In this document: positions 8,424-17,528 of the stretch, piece by piece | Layout: each line of letters starts with the position of its first letter | How positions within the stretch are numbered: the stretch's first letter is position 1 | DNA from: Bradyrhizobium sp. SRL28 | GTDB taxonomy: Bacteria; Pseudomonadota; Alphaproteobacteria; Rhizobiales; Xanthobacteraceae | Length of the DNA: 64,000 bases | NCBI RefSeq assembly: GCF_018596315.1 | Contig: NZ_JAHEAG010000017.1 | Coordinates: 62,001 to 126,000, forward strand | Direction: 5' to 3' | Made by a program: the position numbers and the translations under genes | Notes under the pieces: model-generated | What the model was told of the DNA's origin: nothing | What the model saw: only the letters and a program-made list of their open reading frames with translations | The model's database searches: none

Positions 8424-9821
8424 ATGCTGCATCGCCGCTCGGTTCTGCTCGCAGGCCCGGCGCTGCTGCTTGCGCGGGGAAGGGTGCAGGCCCAGTCAAT
8501 GCAAGCCCCGTCGATGCAAGCCCCGTCAATGCCCGTGCAAAACCTCGCCGCCATCCTGAAAGAGCGCGTCGATATCGCCCGCGACACGATGGGGCTGGTC
8601 GCCGCGTCGATCGACAGCGGCCAGCGCAGCGTCACCGTCTATGGGCAGTCCGGCTCCGATCGCCCGCTCGATGCCGACACGGTGTTCGAGATCGGCTCGA
8701 TCACAAAAGTGCTCACCTCGCTATTGTTGGCCGACATGGTGCTGCGGGGCGAGGTGGCCGCGGACGATCCTGCATCGAAATTTCTGCCCGCCAGCGTCAG
8801 GATGCCGGATTTCGAGGGCGCGCCGATTACGCTGCTGGACCTGGCGACCTACACGTCGGGCCTGCCGCGGATGCCGTCGAATTTCGCGCCAAAAGACTGG
8901 GGCAATCCTTACATCGATTACACGGCCGAGCGGCTCTACGACTACCTGTCGAACCACAAGCTCGGCTTCAAGCCGGGCAAGCACTTCGAATATTCCAATC
9001 TCGGCTTCGGCCTGCTGGGCCATATCCTCGAGCTGCGCGCCGGCAGGAGCTATGAGGAACTCGTTGTTTCGCGCATCTGCGCGCCGCTTGGCATGGACGA
9101 CACCCGCATCACCCTCACAGATTCGATGAAACAGCGGCTGGCGCAGGGCCACAACGCTGGCCTCGCGCCGGTCCCGAATTGGGATTTTCTGGCGCTTGCG
9201 GGTGCCGGCGCGTTTCGTTCAACGGCCAACGACCTGTTGAAGTTTCTTCAGATGTGCCTCGATGCCCCCGATACGCCGGTCGCCGCCGCGCTGAAGATGA
9301 CGCTTTCCGAGCGCCGCCCGCGGATGGATCAGCGCGACGTGGCGCTCGGTTGGTTCGTCTCCTCACGGTTCGGCGACGAACTGATCTGGAAGAGTGGCGG
9401 CACCGGCGGCTATGCGACCTTCATCGGCTACTCGACCAAGACCCGGCGAAACTGCATCCTGCTCTCCAATGCGGCCGACTATGACGCCCATATCGCACTT
9501 GGCACGCATCTCGTGAACGCGGCATACCCGCCCCCAAAACTTCGCCGCGAGGTGCCGGTCGATCCGGCGGTGCTCGCGACCTATGCCGGCCGCTACGAAA
9601 TATCGCCGACCTTCATCCTGACGGTGCGCCCCGATGGCAAGCGCCTGTACATTCAGGCGACGGCGCAGCCCGAGTTCGAGGCCTATGCCGAGAGCGAGAC
9701 CGAGTTTTTCTATCGCGTGGTCGATGCCCAGGTCAGCTTTGCCCGGCCTGAAGGCGGCATGGCGCCATCGCTGACGCTGCATCAGAACGGCAAGGACATG
9801 CCGGGCAAGCGGCTGCCGTAG
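8424..9821 (+). CDS. Class C-like serine hydrolase (beta-lactamase family/DUF3471)
   Basis: A 465-residue secreted protein with signal peptide (MLHRRSVLLAGPALLLARG) and the active-site motifs SITK (S-x-x-K), YSN (Y-x-N) and KSGGTGG in the KTG position. The C-terminal about 110 residues are a lipocalin-like tail common in this family. Members include AmpC-like enzymes, D-amino-acid peptidases and esterases, so antibiotic hydrolysis cannot be assumed. GGAG at 8414 supports the ATG at 8424. Just after the signal peptide is a short repeat (SMQAP twice, then SMP) encoded by near-identical 15-bp units. Confidence 0.85.
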   Translation: MLHRRSVLLAGPALLLARGRVQAQSMQAPSMQAPSMPVQNLAAILKERVDIARDTMGLVAASIDSGQRSVTVYGQSGSDRPLDADTVFEIGSITKVLTSLLLADMVLRGEVAADDPASKFLPASVRMPDFEGAPITLLDLATYTSGLPRMPSNFAPKDWGNPYIDYTAERLYDYLSNHKLGFKPGKHFEYSNLGFGLLGHILELRAGRSYEELVVSRICAPLGMDDTRITLTDSMKQRLAQGHNAGLAPVPNWDFLALAGAGAFRSTANDLLKFLQMCLDAPDTPVAAALKMTLSERRPRMDQRDVALGWFVSSRFGDELIWKSGGTGGYATFIGYSTKTRRNCILLSNAADYDAHIALGTHLVNAAYPPPKLRREVPVDPAVLATYAGRYEISPTFILTVRPDGKRLYIQATAQPEFEAYAESETEFFYRVVDAQVSFARPEGGMAPSLTLHQNGKDMPGKRLP

Positions 9822-9846
9822 GCCTGTGACCGTGTTCGACTCTTAG

Positions 9847-10335
9847 CTAACGCCGGTTCAGCGCGAGCGAGACGGACGTGATGTTGGTGCCCTGAGGCTG
9901 GATGGACACCGTCTGGCGGCTGCCACGCGTCGTCAACGACAGGTTGGCCGAGAAGCTGTCGCCTCTTGCTGCGGCTTCGACGTGATCAGCGGCCGCACGT
10001 CCGGAAAGGGTGCCGGAAGCGTTGCGGCTCGCTTCGGTCCATGAACCCCTGATCGCGCCGCCGCGGTATTCAACCTCGCTTGCGAGATCGAATTTGTAGC
10101 TCGCGCTGGCACAGGTCAGATTGAGCCGAAGCTGCTCGCCGCTCCCGGCGACATCATACGTCGCGCGGCAACGCAATTGTTCCTGTTGTCCGTCGCTGGT
10201 GGTGACCACGCCGCCACCCGACCAGGTACCCGCCATGGCGATGAAGGGCGAGGCAGGTGCGGCCAGCGCCGTGCAGCCAGGCAGGCTTAGCGATGCGGCC
10301 AGCAACGCCATCCGCGCAAAATTGTGTCCAGACAT
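9847..10335 (-). CDS. Putative lipoprotein of unknown function
   Basis: A 162-residue protein with a hydrophobic leader ending in a lipobox (LSLPGCTAL), so it is probably lipid-anchored after cleavage before the Cys. The mature part is beta-rich and ends with VSIQPQGTNITSVSLALNRR. GGAGG lies 8 bases before the ATG at 10335 and overlaps an upstream in-frame ATG at 10350, which decides the start. Proteins of this look are common as uncharacterised secreted proteins in Bradyrhizobium. No function can be assigned. Confidence 0.7.
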   Translation of the reverse strand: MSGHNFARMALLAASLSLPGCTALAAPASPFIAMAGTWSGGGVVTTSDGQQEQLRCRATYDVAGSGEQLRLNLTCASASYKFDLASEVEYRGGAIRGSWTEASRNASGTLSGRAAADHVEAAARGDSFSANLSLTTRGSRQTVSIQPQGTNITSVSLALNRR

Positions 10336-10439
10336 CTTGATGGCCTCCATTTCGATATGGCCATCAACGCCAGAACCGCAAACGGGTTCATTGGTTTCAC
10401 CGCCGCCTGACTTGTGGGGCGGGTTCCATCACGCCGCTG

Positions 10440-11440
10440 CTACCCCAGCTTGAGCAGCGCCTGCAAGAATTCGCTTACCGCTTTCTGCGCTTCCCTTGCG
10501 GTCGCCGGGTTGCCGCCGACATGCGGATTGAGCGCGATGCAGGCGTCCTTGTAGGTGAATGGCTCCTTCGTATCGTCGTTCATCAACACGCCGCCTTCGC
10601 CCTCCTTGAGGCGGCAATTCCGCGCCGACTGGGCATTGGTCGAAACGGCGACCGTGCTGAGGCCGAGCAGGCCGGCATCAAAGCCATGTGCGGAATCCGG
10701 ATATTCCGTCAGCACCGCGTCGCGCTTGGCTTCCTGCAGGCGGCGAGATAGGCCTTGCAGGTTGCGACGGGGTTGTAGTCGTCGGGCGTGCCATGAAAGA
10801 TCCGGATCGGACGCGCCACGGTCTCGGCGTCGGTGGCATAGCTGGTCGAGCAGTCCGGATAGAACGGAATGTAGGCGGCGAACTGCGCGCCGGACTTGTT
10901 CCATAGCTTGTGGAAGCGATCGAGGCTGGCGTAGAGCGCGGCCTGTCCGCCGCGTGAAAATCCCATCAGCACGATCCTTTCTGGATCGACGCGCGGATGT
11001 TTGCCGAGGATCTCCAGCGAGCGATAGATATCGACGATGAAATTGAGCCGGCCGAGCAGGGCCTGGTTGGGGCCGACCGCCGTCAGCCCGCGGCCGCTGA
11101 AGCCGTCGATGACGAAGGTCGAAATCCCCATCGCATTGAAGTGGCGCACCCACGGATCCATGCCGGCGCCGACGCCGCTCGATCCGTGCATCAGCACCAC
11201 GACGGGGAGTTTCCCGCTTCCTTGCGCGATGCGGAATTCGCCGGCGACGGTGACCTGCTTGCCGTTGGCGTCGCCGGTGAGGAATTGCTGGTCGGAAATC
11301 GTCAGCGACGGGATCGCGTAGATTTCGGTCCGCGCCGCGACGTCCTTTGGCATCGATTGCGCTGATGTTTCGATGCAGGTGAACATTAGCCCCGTGCAGA
11401 AAACCACGGCCGCTGCCGCGACGCGCCAATCCGTCAGCAT
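10440..11440 (-). pseudogene. Dienelactone-hydrolase family gene broken by a frameshift
   Basis: From the ATG at 11440 the frame encodes a signal peptide and a dienelactone-hydrolase fold: HGSSGVG (oxyanion region), MGFSRGGQAALYAS (nucleophile elbow, with Ser in place of the usual Cys) and FHGTPDDYNP (Asp). At about 10746 it runs into a stop, while the expected continuation, LQEAKRDAVLTEYPDSAHGF with the catalytic His, is in the neighbouring frame and reads to 10440. One missing C in the run before GCCTGCAGG would restore the frame. This is either a recent inactivating deletion or a sequencing error. The rest of the gene is well preserved. Confidence 0.75.
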
Positions 11441-11567
11441 CAATCCCCCCAAGTGCTTTTTTGTTATCTGCAGAATTAGATCAAGCGGGCGGCGGACTGT
11501 CAATTTGCTGCGCCAGTCCCTCGATGCGTCCTGCCTTGCGAGAGCCCCGGAAACCAGGGGAGATGCG

Positions 11568-11783
11568 ATGCGGTTCGGGAGGACATATGGCATCATTTCA
11601 AGGGTGCCAGGCGTCGCTTTGCTCCTGGTCCGACTGCTGTCGGGAAACGCTCGTGCAGCCGAGCCGAACCTTACGGCGCCGCGCGCGCCCTGATCGGCCA
11701 GATCAAGGCCTACGTCGCTGGCGATTGCCCGGCAGCGATGGCGCTCCGCCGCGGTCTACGGCTCTACTCGGTGCTCAAAAAAC
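11568..11783 (+). pseudogene. Remnant of a small secreted protein (frameshifted, truncated)
   Basis: An ATG at 11568 with a good ribosome-binding site (GGGGAGA) begins a signal-peptide-like sequence (LLLVRLLSGNARAAEPN) that stops at 11693. A coding-like continuation (YGAARALIGQIKAYVAGDCP) follows in the adjacent frame from about 11670 and runs into the 3' end of the next gene. This pattern suggests a broken secreted protein. Family not recognised; confidence is low. Confidence 0.35.
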
Positions 11784-12182
11784 CTAACGATACGCTTTGG
11801 CGACCGCGGCTGAGTCCATGTACTCATGGAAGGCTACGATCTGACCGCCGCGGACGGTGAAGACGTGCGCGAAGTCGCCCTCGATGGTGCGCCCGTTCGC
11901 TTTGACCTGCCAGACGTAATGACCGAGCACGACGACCTTGTCGCCCTGTGCAATGAATTCGCGCTCCTCGAATGAACGCGCATCCTGTAGGCTTGCGAGG
12001 GTCGAAAAGAACTCGCCGACCGCACCGCGCCCCTGTCGCTTGCCGGCAAAAGGCACGTTCTCAATCTCTGGCAACTGCCACGTGACGTCGTCTGACACGG
12101 ATTGCAACAGCGTTGGGATGTCACCGGCTTTGAAGGTGGCGTAAGCCTGCTCAACAAACTGTCGGTTCTCATGTTCGCTCAT
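11784..12182 (-). CDS. SnoaL/NTF2-like protein
   Basis: A 132-residue protein with the NTF2-like layout of ketosteroid-isomerase relatives: an N-terminal helix (FVEQAYATFKAGDIPTLL), the VTWQLPEIENVPFAGKRQGR segment, and C-terminal strands ending FHEYMDSAAVAKAYR. The family covers isomerases, dehydratases and non-catalytic binding proteins, so no reaction is assigned. GGAGGG just upstream of the ATG at 12182 supports this start over longer in-frame options. Confidence 0.8.
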   Translation of the reverse strand: MSEHENRQFVEQAYATFKAGDIPTLLQSVSDDVTWQLPEIENVPFAGKRQGRGAVGEFFSTLASLQDARSFEEREFIAQGDKVVVLGHYVWQVKANGRTIEGDFAHVFTVRGGQIVAFHEYMDSAAVAKAYR

Positions 12183-12310
12183 TTGCACCCTCCTAACGCA
12201 TTTTGGGTGAAACGCTGTCATTTCATAACTGATATGCGAGCCTGTCAATGCGCGGGCGGCGCATTCTCGGATTCCGATTTGCAGGCATCCCGCCGTAGGA
12301 ACTGGCAGTG

Positions 12311-12378
12311 TACGACCCGAGTCCGGAATGTGCACTAAAGCGGACGTCCGCCGACCAATCTAAATTTGTGAGTTCACG
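12311..12378 (-). repeat. About 70-bp dispersed repeat, copy 1 (inverted)
   Basis: Read on the minus strand this matches the two direct copies at 31452-31525 and 38228-38302. Shared landmarks are a GTGAAC(T/C)...ATAAATT-like start, GGCGGACGTCCGCTT, and TTCCGGACTC. It is more diverged than the other two. It lies between the NTF2-like gene and the DUF4260 gene, with no coding content. Confidence 0.6.
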
Positions 12379-12380
12379 CC

Positions 12381-12788
12381 CTAATTCGAAGGCTTCCCGA
12401 TCCGCCCAAGATGCGTGAAACCAAAGCCTGAGGAATATTTCAGCCCGTAGCCGAGTGCGCGGTCGAAGCCGATATGGGCCAGCCAGATCATGGCGATCGA
12501 GAGTACGAGTGGCTCGGCGGTGGCGAATCCGCCGGTCATCATCGCGACAGGCGCGAGATAGCTGTGCACGGCGTTGTAGACGAGGGCGCCGAAACGCGGT
12601 CCCGACAGGTAGGCCGCAAAGCTGAGATCGGGCACGAAGAACAGGATGGCATAGATCCACCAGTCGCCGTCCCAGATATAATAAAGCAGCGTCATACCGA
12701 TAAAGAGCGCTAATCCCTCGAGCCGAAGCACCGTTCGCGGGCCCCCGGTAACGGCGCCCGACGTCTCGGCGCTTGCGGTATCGGTCAT
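12381..12788 (-). CDS. DUF4260 membrane protein
   Basis: A 135-residue hydrophobic protein with about four membrane segments (LALFIGMTLLYYIW, WIYAILFFVPDLSFAAYL, YLAPVAMMTGG, LVLSIAMIWLAHIGFDRALG). The ending HIGFDRALGYGLKYSSGFGF is characteristic of the DUF4260 family, whose function is unknown. It stands alone, divergent from the carboxylase gene. Confidence 0.82.
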   Translation of the reverse strand: MTDTASAETSGAVTGGPRTVLRLEGLALFIGMTLLYYIWDGDWWIYAILFFVPDLSFAAYLSGPRFGALVYNAVHSYLAPVAMMTGGFATAEPLVLSIAMIWLAHIGFDRALGYGLKYSSGFGFTHLGRIGKPSN

Positions 12789-12924
12789 TCCATTCCCCTG
12801 ATCAGGATGGGCATATAGGGCGTGCCGGATGGCGGTACCAGAGGCCGGAAGGGGTGTTTCCGGATCGGAAAATGCCGTGTTAGAAGGCCCTTAAATCGGC
12901 ACCCAAAAGGCGGGCGGAAGCAGC

Positions 12925-14457
12925 ATGAAGGATATCCTGGACACCCTCGAAGAACGGCGCGCCGGCGCCAAGCTCGGCGGCGGCGAAAAGCGCATCGAGG
13001 CGCAGCACGCCCGCGGAAAATTGACCGCGCGCGAGCGCATCGAGCTCTTGCTCGACAAGGGCTCGTTCGAGGAATTCGACATGTTCGTCGAGCACCGCTC
13101 GACCGAATTCGGCATGGAGAAGTCGAAAGTGCCGGGCGACGGTGTCGTCACCGGCTGGGGCACCGTCAACGGCCGCAAGACGTTTGTCTTCGCCAAGGAT
13201 TTTACCGTGTTCGGCGGCTCGCTGTCCGAGACCCACGCGCTGAAGATCACCAAACTTCAGGACATGGCGATGAAGGCGAGGGCGCCGATCATCGGGCTCT
13301 ATGACGCCGGCGGCGCGCGCATCCAGGAGGGCGTGGCGGCGCTCGCGGGCTATTCCTACGTGTTCCGCCGCAACGTCATTGCGTCCGGCGTGATCCCGCA
13401 GATCTCAGTCATCATGGGCCCCTGCGCCGGCGGCGACGTCTATTCGCCCGCCATGACCGACTTCATCTTCATGGTGAAGAACACCTCTTACATGTTCGTC
13501 ACCGGCCCCGACGTGGTGAAGACCGTCACCAACGAAGTGGTCACGGCCGAAGAACTCGGCGGCGCCTCGGTGCACGCCACGCGCTCCTCGATCGCCGACG
13601 GCGCGTTCGAGAACGACGTCGAGACGCTGCTGCAGATGCGCCGGCTGATCGACTTCCTGCCGTCCAACAACACCGACGGCGTGCCGGAATGGCCGAGCTT
13701 TGACGACATCGAGCGCGTGGACATGTCGCTCGATACGCTGATCCCCGACAATCCGAACAAGCCCTATGACATGAAGGAGCTGATCGGCAAGGTCGTGGAC
13801 GAGGGCGACTTCTTCGAAATCTCGGAAACGTTTGCAAGGAACATCGTCACCGGCTTCGGCCGCATCGCCGGCCGCACGGTGGGCTTCGTCGCCAACCAGC
13901 CGATGGTGCTCGCGGGCGTGCTCGACTCTGACGCCTCACGGAAAGCCGCGCGCTTTGTTCGTTTTTGTGATGCCTTCAACATCCCGATCGTGACCTTTGT
14001 GGACGTGCCGGGCTTCCTGCCGGGCACCGCCCAGGAGTATGGCGGCCTGATCAAGCACGGCGCGAAATTGCTGTTCGCCTATTCGCAATGCACCGTGCCG
14101 CTCGTCACCGTCATCACCCGAAAAGCATATGGCGGCGCCTTCGACGTGATGGCCTCCAAGGAAATCGGCGCCGACATGAACTACGCCTGGCCGACCGCGC
14201 AGATCGCCGTGATGGGCGCCAAGGGCGCGGTGGAAATCATCTTCCGCAGCGACATGAACGATCCCGAGGCGATCGCCAAGCGCACCAAGGAATACGAAGA
14301 CCGCTTCCTGTCCCCCTTCATCGCCGCCGAGCGCGGCTACATCGACGACGTCATCATGCCGCATTCGACGCGGCGGCGAATCGCGCGGGCGCTGGCGATG
14401 CTCAGGGATAAGAAGGTCGAGATGCCGGCGAAGAAGCACGACAATTTACCGTTGTGA
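12925..14457 (+). CDS. pccB: Propionyl-CoA carboxylase beta subunit (carboxyltransferase)
   Basis: The 510-residue length and sequence are typical of the biotin-dependent acyl-CoA carboxylase beta subunit, which transfers carboxyl from biotin to propionyl-CoA to give methylmalonyl-CoA. The two crotonase-fold halves are visible: the N-half with IGLYDAGGARIQEGV and IMGPCAGGDVYSP, and the C-half with VDVPGFLPGTAQEYGG and RKAYGGAFDVM, which form the CoA and biotin sites. The alpha subunit is not in the window; in rhizobia it usually lies a few genes downstream. Confidence 0.93.
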   Translation: MKDILDTLEERRAGAKLGGGEKRIEAQHARGKLTARERIELLLDKGSFEEFDMFVEHRSTEFGMEKSKVPGDGVVTGWGTVNGRKTFVFAKDFTVFGGSLSETHALKITKLQDMAMKARAPIIGLYDAGGARIQEGVAALAGYSYVFRRNVIASGVIPQISVIMGPCAGGDVYSPAMTDFIFMVKNTSYMFVTGPDVVKTVTNEVVTAEELGGASVHATRSSIADGAFENDVETLLQMRRLIDFLPSNNTDGVPEWPSFDDIERVDMSLDTLIPDNPNKPYDMKELIGKVVDEGDFFEISETFARNIVTGFGRIAGRTVGFVANQPMVLAGVLDSDASRKAARFVRFCDAFNIPIVTFVDVPGFLPGTAQEYGGLIKHGAKLLFAYSQCTVPLVTVITRKAYGGAFDVMASKEIGADMNYAWPTAQIAVMGAKGAVEIIFRSDMNDPEAIAKRTKEYEDRFLSPFIAAERGYIDDVIMPHSTRRRIARALAMLRDKKVEMPAKKHDNLPL

Positions 14458-14469
14458 GGCCATAATTTG

Positions 14470-15378
14470 ATGGCAGCCGACAAGGGTAGCGCCAAGAGTG
14501 TAACGCTGCGGCACTTGCGAGATTATCCTCACAGGACGATTGCGATCGTCTACGACTTTGACGGGACACTCTCTCCGCTTAGCATGCAAGAATATACCGT
14601 ATTTCCCGAACTCGGCATTGATCCCAAGAGCTTCTGGACGGAAGTGAAGGCCGCGACGAAGGCGAATGAAGCTACCGAAGTTCTAACGTATATGCGTCTA
14701 ATGGCCGAGCGCATCGCTCAAGGAAGTCTTCCCATTGATCGATCCAGATTGCGCGAGCTAGGCGCAAACGTCCCATACTTCGCTGGTGTGGAAACGTGGT
14801 TCGATCGCATCAATAAATTTGTTCAAGAACAGACGTCGGGTTACGTGAAGGTGCGCCACTATATTGTATCTGCAGGTCTAAAGGAGATACTTGAGGGTGT
14901 TTCGATAGCCAAACACTTTCATACGATATTCGCATCGCAGTATCATTATGATGCCTTTGGGCGTCCAACATTTGCCAATCGAGTTATCACCGATGTTTCG
15001 AAGACGCAGTATCTGTTTCGGATAAATAAAGGCGTCGAAGATCTTTCATTGGCCGTCAATGACCATATGCCCGAAGAAGTCCGTCCGATCCCTTTTCGCA
15101 ATATGATCTATATTGGCGATGGCGATACTGACGTTCCGTCGATGACTGTAACGCGAAAGAATGGCGGTCATGCGTTCGCCGTCTTCTCACCCGGAGAAAA
15201 GACAGAAAAATGCGACGCTCTTTTTAAAGCAGGACGGGTCGACGCATATTTTGAGGCTGACTACTCGCCGAATACGCGGCTAGAGATTTTCTTCAAAGGT
15301 CTTCTGAAAAAGATATTCGCCGAGATCCGTTATGACTCGATGTTGCACTTATTTAAGGATCATCGGGCTGGTTCTTGA
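14470..15378 (+). CDS. HAD-superfamily hydrolase, lower-GC, likely acquired
   Basis: A 302-residue protein with HAD motif I in IVYDFDGTLSP, motif II near YIVSAGLKEIL and motif IV in YIGDGDTDVPSM, so probably a phosphatase acting on a small phosphorylated substrate or a protein. Its base and codon use are visibly AT-richer than the flanking genes (many ATA, TTT and GAT codons), a sign of horizontal transfer. It begins only 12 bp after pccB, probably as an insertion rather than an operon partner. The start is the ATG at 14470, one codon after an in-frame TTG. Confidence 0.82.
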   Translation: MAADKGSAKSVTLRHLRDYPHRTIAIVYDFDGTLSPLSMQEYTVFPELGIDPKSFWTEVKAATKANEATEVLTYMRLMAERIAQGSLPIDRSRLRELGANVPYFAGVETWFDRINKFVQEQTSGYVKVRHYIVSAGLKEILEGVSIAKHFHTIFASQYHYDAFGRPTFANRVITDVSKTQYLFRINKGVEDLSLAVNDHMPEEVRPIPFRNMIYIGDGDTDVPSMTVTRKNGGHAFAVFSPGEKTEKCDALFKAGRVDAYFEADYSPNTRLEIFFKGLLKKIFAEIRYDSMLHLFKDHRAGS

Positions 15379-15394
15379 GGCTTTCCGCTTCAGT

Positions 15395-15550
15395 GCGTAG
15401 GGCGGCTTAGCGAAGCTAGCCCGCCATCTTCTTGTGATGCTGGAGCGACGGGTTACGGCTGCGCCTAATTAGGCGAAGCCGTAACCCACCGGCCGATCCG
15501 ACCGCGCGTCAAGCCGTTGGTGGGTTACGCTACGCTAACCCACCCTACGA
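15395..15550. repeat. Palindromic dispersed repeat, GGTTACG variant
   Basis: The segment begins GCGTAGGGCGG and ends AACCCACCCTACGAAG, with an internal pair GGGTTACGGC/GCCGTAACCC and a hairpin GTGGGTTACGCTA/CGCTAACCCAC. The outer GTAGGG/CCCTAC termini are shared with the main repeat family seen from 17.5 to 51.7 kb. A second copy of this variant is at 24352-24481. Confidence 0.8.
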
Positions 15551-15583
15551 AGCTGGGCCTCACTCCACTGCAAACTCGGAGGG

Positions 15584-16045
15584 CTAGGCCGCCCTGTTTT
15601 GCTGCTTCATATATTCCGCCGCGCGTTTCTTGAGCTCAGCAGGCGAAACGTCCTCGACGTGGGTGCCGATGTGCCAGTGATTGCCGGCCGGGTCCGTCAC
15701 TCCGCCGCTGCGGTCGCCATAAAACATATCCGCAGGCTCCATCACCGACGTGCCGCCAGCCTTCAGCGCCTTCTGGTAAACCGCATCCACATTGGGCACA
15801 TAGACGTGCAGCATGGCCGAAGTGGCCTTTACGTGCTCGGAAGCATCGGAAATCATCACGACGGAATCGCCGATCTTGAGCTCCGCGTGCATGATCTTGC
15901 CGTTCGGCTGCATCATCGGCTCGAACACGAATTGTGCGCCGAATGCGTTCTTCATGAACTGGACGATCCTTTCCGCGCCGTCGACGACGAGATAAGGCGT
16001 GAGGGTGTGATGTCCGTCAGGAATGGGCTTTACCTTAGTTGCCAT
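15584..16045 (-). CDS. VOC/PhnB-like glyoxalase-fold protein
   Basis: A 153-residue single-domain protein of the PhnB/glyoxalase type: it opens TLTPYLVVDGAERIVQFMKNAFG and contains FYGDRSGGVTDPAGNHWHIGTH. Such proteins may bind a metal or small ligand, and no substrate is known. Two adjacent ATGs are available; the one at 16045 has the better distance from GAGGAG. Confidence 0.85.
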   Translation of the reverse strand: MATKVKPIPDGHHTLTPYLVVDGAERIVQFMKNAFGAQFVFEPMMQPNGKIMHAELKIGDSVVMISDASEHVKATSAMLHVYVPNVDAVYQKALKAGGTSVMEPADMFYGDRSGGVTDPAGNHWHIGTHVEDVSPAELKKRAAEYMKQQNRAA

Positions 16046-16295
16046 CATTGTCTCCTCTGGTTTGGATGACGCCTGCAGCAGAACGACCCAACATTCCCCC
16101 TTGTTCCGCTGGATTTTCACGCGGTTGTTTGTAGAAAGTGTGACAATCTCATTGCCGCAACGGTAGGTCCGCGGGCGCTCGCGCTGCGGGGTTCCGCGTT
16201 CCTTCACGGAACAACAGGAAGCGCGTTGCAATCATCAAAAGCTGAGCGGCTTTTTCGATCCACGATGACGGCTTCGAGCCCAGGACGGAGCTCAA

Positions 16296-16949
16296 TCAGC
16301 CGGTCGGTGGCTTGCCGGTGTTAACCGCCAATTGAGCGTCGAAAGCCCGCTTGTAGGCGGGCCGCGCTTCGCCGCGAGCGACATAGTCGGCCAGGCTCGG
16401 ATATCCGTCCAGGATGCCCGATGATTTCAACCTGAGCAGCACCGACACCATCATCAGGTCGCCCGCGCTGAACCCACCATCGAGCCAGTCGGCACTGCCA
16501 AGGCGAGCGGAAAGTTGCTTCAACCGGTGGCGGACGCGATCCTCGACCAGAGGCAGGCGCTCCTTACTCCAGGGCTTATCACCCTCCAAAATCCTGGCGG
16601 TTGCGAGTTCAAGGATCGGCGGCTCCACCGTGTTGAGCGCGGCAAACATCCATGTGATCGCGCGCGCCCGCGCATCGGCGTTGTCCGGCAGCAGGCCGGC
16701 ATGGCGCTCGGCGATATGGAAGACGATCGACCCTGTCTCGAACAGCGCGAGATCGCCTTCCTCGTAGGTCGGAATCTGGCCGAAAGGATGAAGCGCCAGA
16801 TGCGCGGGTTCCTTCATCGCACGAAACGAAACAAGCCGAACCTCGTAGGGCTGGCCGACTTCTTCAAGTGCCCAGCGAACGCGCGTGTCACGCGCCAGAC
16901 CCTTGCCGCCATCGGGTGACCGCTCAAAGGCAGTAATGATGATGGTCAT
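16296..16949 (-). CDS. Glutathione S-transferase family protein
   Basis: The 217-residue protein has an N-terminal thioredoxin-like domain (RVRWALEEVGQPYEVRLVSF, with cis-Pro in HPFGQIPTYEEGD and the glutathione-contacting ETGSI) and an all-helical C-terminal domain (from about residue 85; SADWLDGGFSAGDLMMVSVL). It would conjugate glutathione to, or isomerise, small electrophiles in the cytoplasm. The N-terminus lacks an obvious catalytic Ser or Cys, so the class is undetermined. Confidence 0.88.
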   Translation of the reverse strand: MTIIITAFERSPDGGKGLARDTRVRWALEEVGQPYEVRLVSFRAMKEPAHLALHPFGQIPTYEEGDLALFETGSIVFHIAERHAGLLPDNADARARAITWMFAALNTVEPPILELATARILEGDKPWSKERLPLVEDRVRHRLKQLSARLGSADWLDGGFSAGDLMMVSVLLRLKSSGILDGYPSLADYVARGEARPAYKRAFDAQLAVNTGKPPTG

Positions 16950-17333
16950 CGTGAGGCTCCTCCTTGGCGAAAATCATCGGCTGCGGGGCTGGCTAGCCAT
17001 CAAGGCAAACTCACCGAGATGTGCTGATTCAAGCAAAGGACGTGCGAAGGACTCACGTTCCGACATCAGTGACATCTTTTTCGTCATCGCAGACAGACAT
17101 CAGCATACCCTTGTATATCTCTTTCATCCCATCTCATGCCCCTTGCTTACGCTCGTACAATTTAGCGACCGCGACAGGTCGTTATACTCGCGGGCTAGTA
17201 ATCGTCGTTCTCCAGCGGGCGCGAGGCGGGTTCCGAAATCTGTGACTGGGATCACTGCTCCGAGGCGTGAATCGCTGGATTGTCGCGATCAACACGCGTT
17301 TGCTGGACCGAAAGTTCTTCGAGGAACGCTCAA
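16950..17333. other. Gene-free stretch
   Basis: These 384 bp upstream of the small ORF at 17334 are somewhat AT-richer than the surroundings. I see no convincing gene, hairpin or known repeat in them. Confidence 0.5.
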
Positions 17334-17489
17334 ATGAACGTCTTCATTCAGAAGCTCAATGGTCTGTGGTACCTCATCGTTGGGTCGTGCCAGATCCGAA
17401 CGCCGTTTCTGGAGACACAGGACCGGGAGCTGGTCGTGGCGTACGCTTGGCGAGCCTACCCTGGCGCCAGGATCTTCGAACGCGACTGA
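17334..17489 (+). CDS. Possible 51-residue small protein
   Basis: A short ORF starting at an ATG preceded at good distance by GAGGA. The product begins MNVFIQKLNGLWYLIVGS and ends WRAYPGARIFERD. It has a hydrophobic patch but no clear signal or membrane segment. The ribosome-binding site and the non-repetitive amino-acid composition favour a real gene; no family is recognised. Confidence 0.45.
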   Translation: MNVFIQKLNGLWYLIVGSCQIRTPFLETQDRELVVAYAWRAYPGARIFERD

Positions 17490-17528
17490 TTTTTGCAGTT
17501 GCGCCGCACAGCTCGCACCTGGGCAGCG

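Noticed and set aside
8424..9821. Calling the serine hydrolase an AmpC beta-lactamase
   Set aside because: The S-x-x-K and Y-x-N motifs are shared with esterases and peptidases, the third motif is KSGGTGG, and it has the lipocalin-like tail of non-lactamase members.
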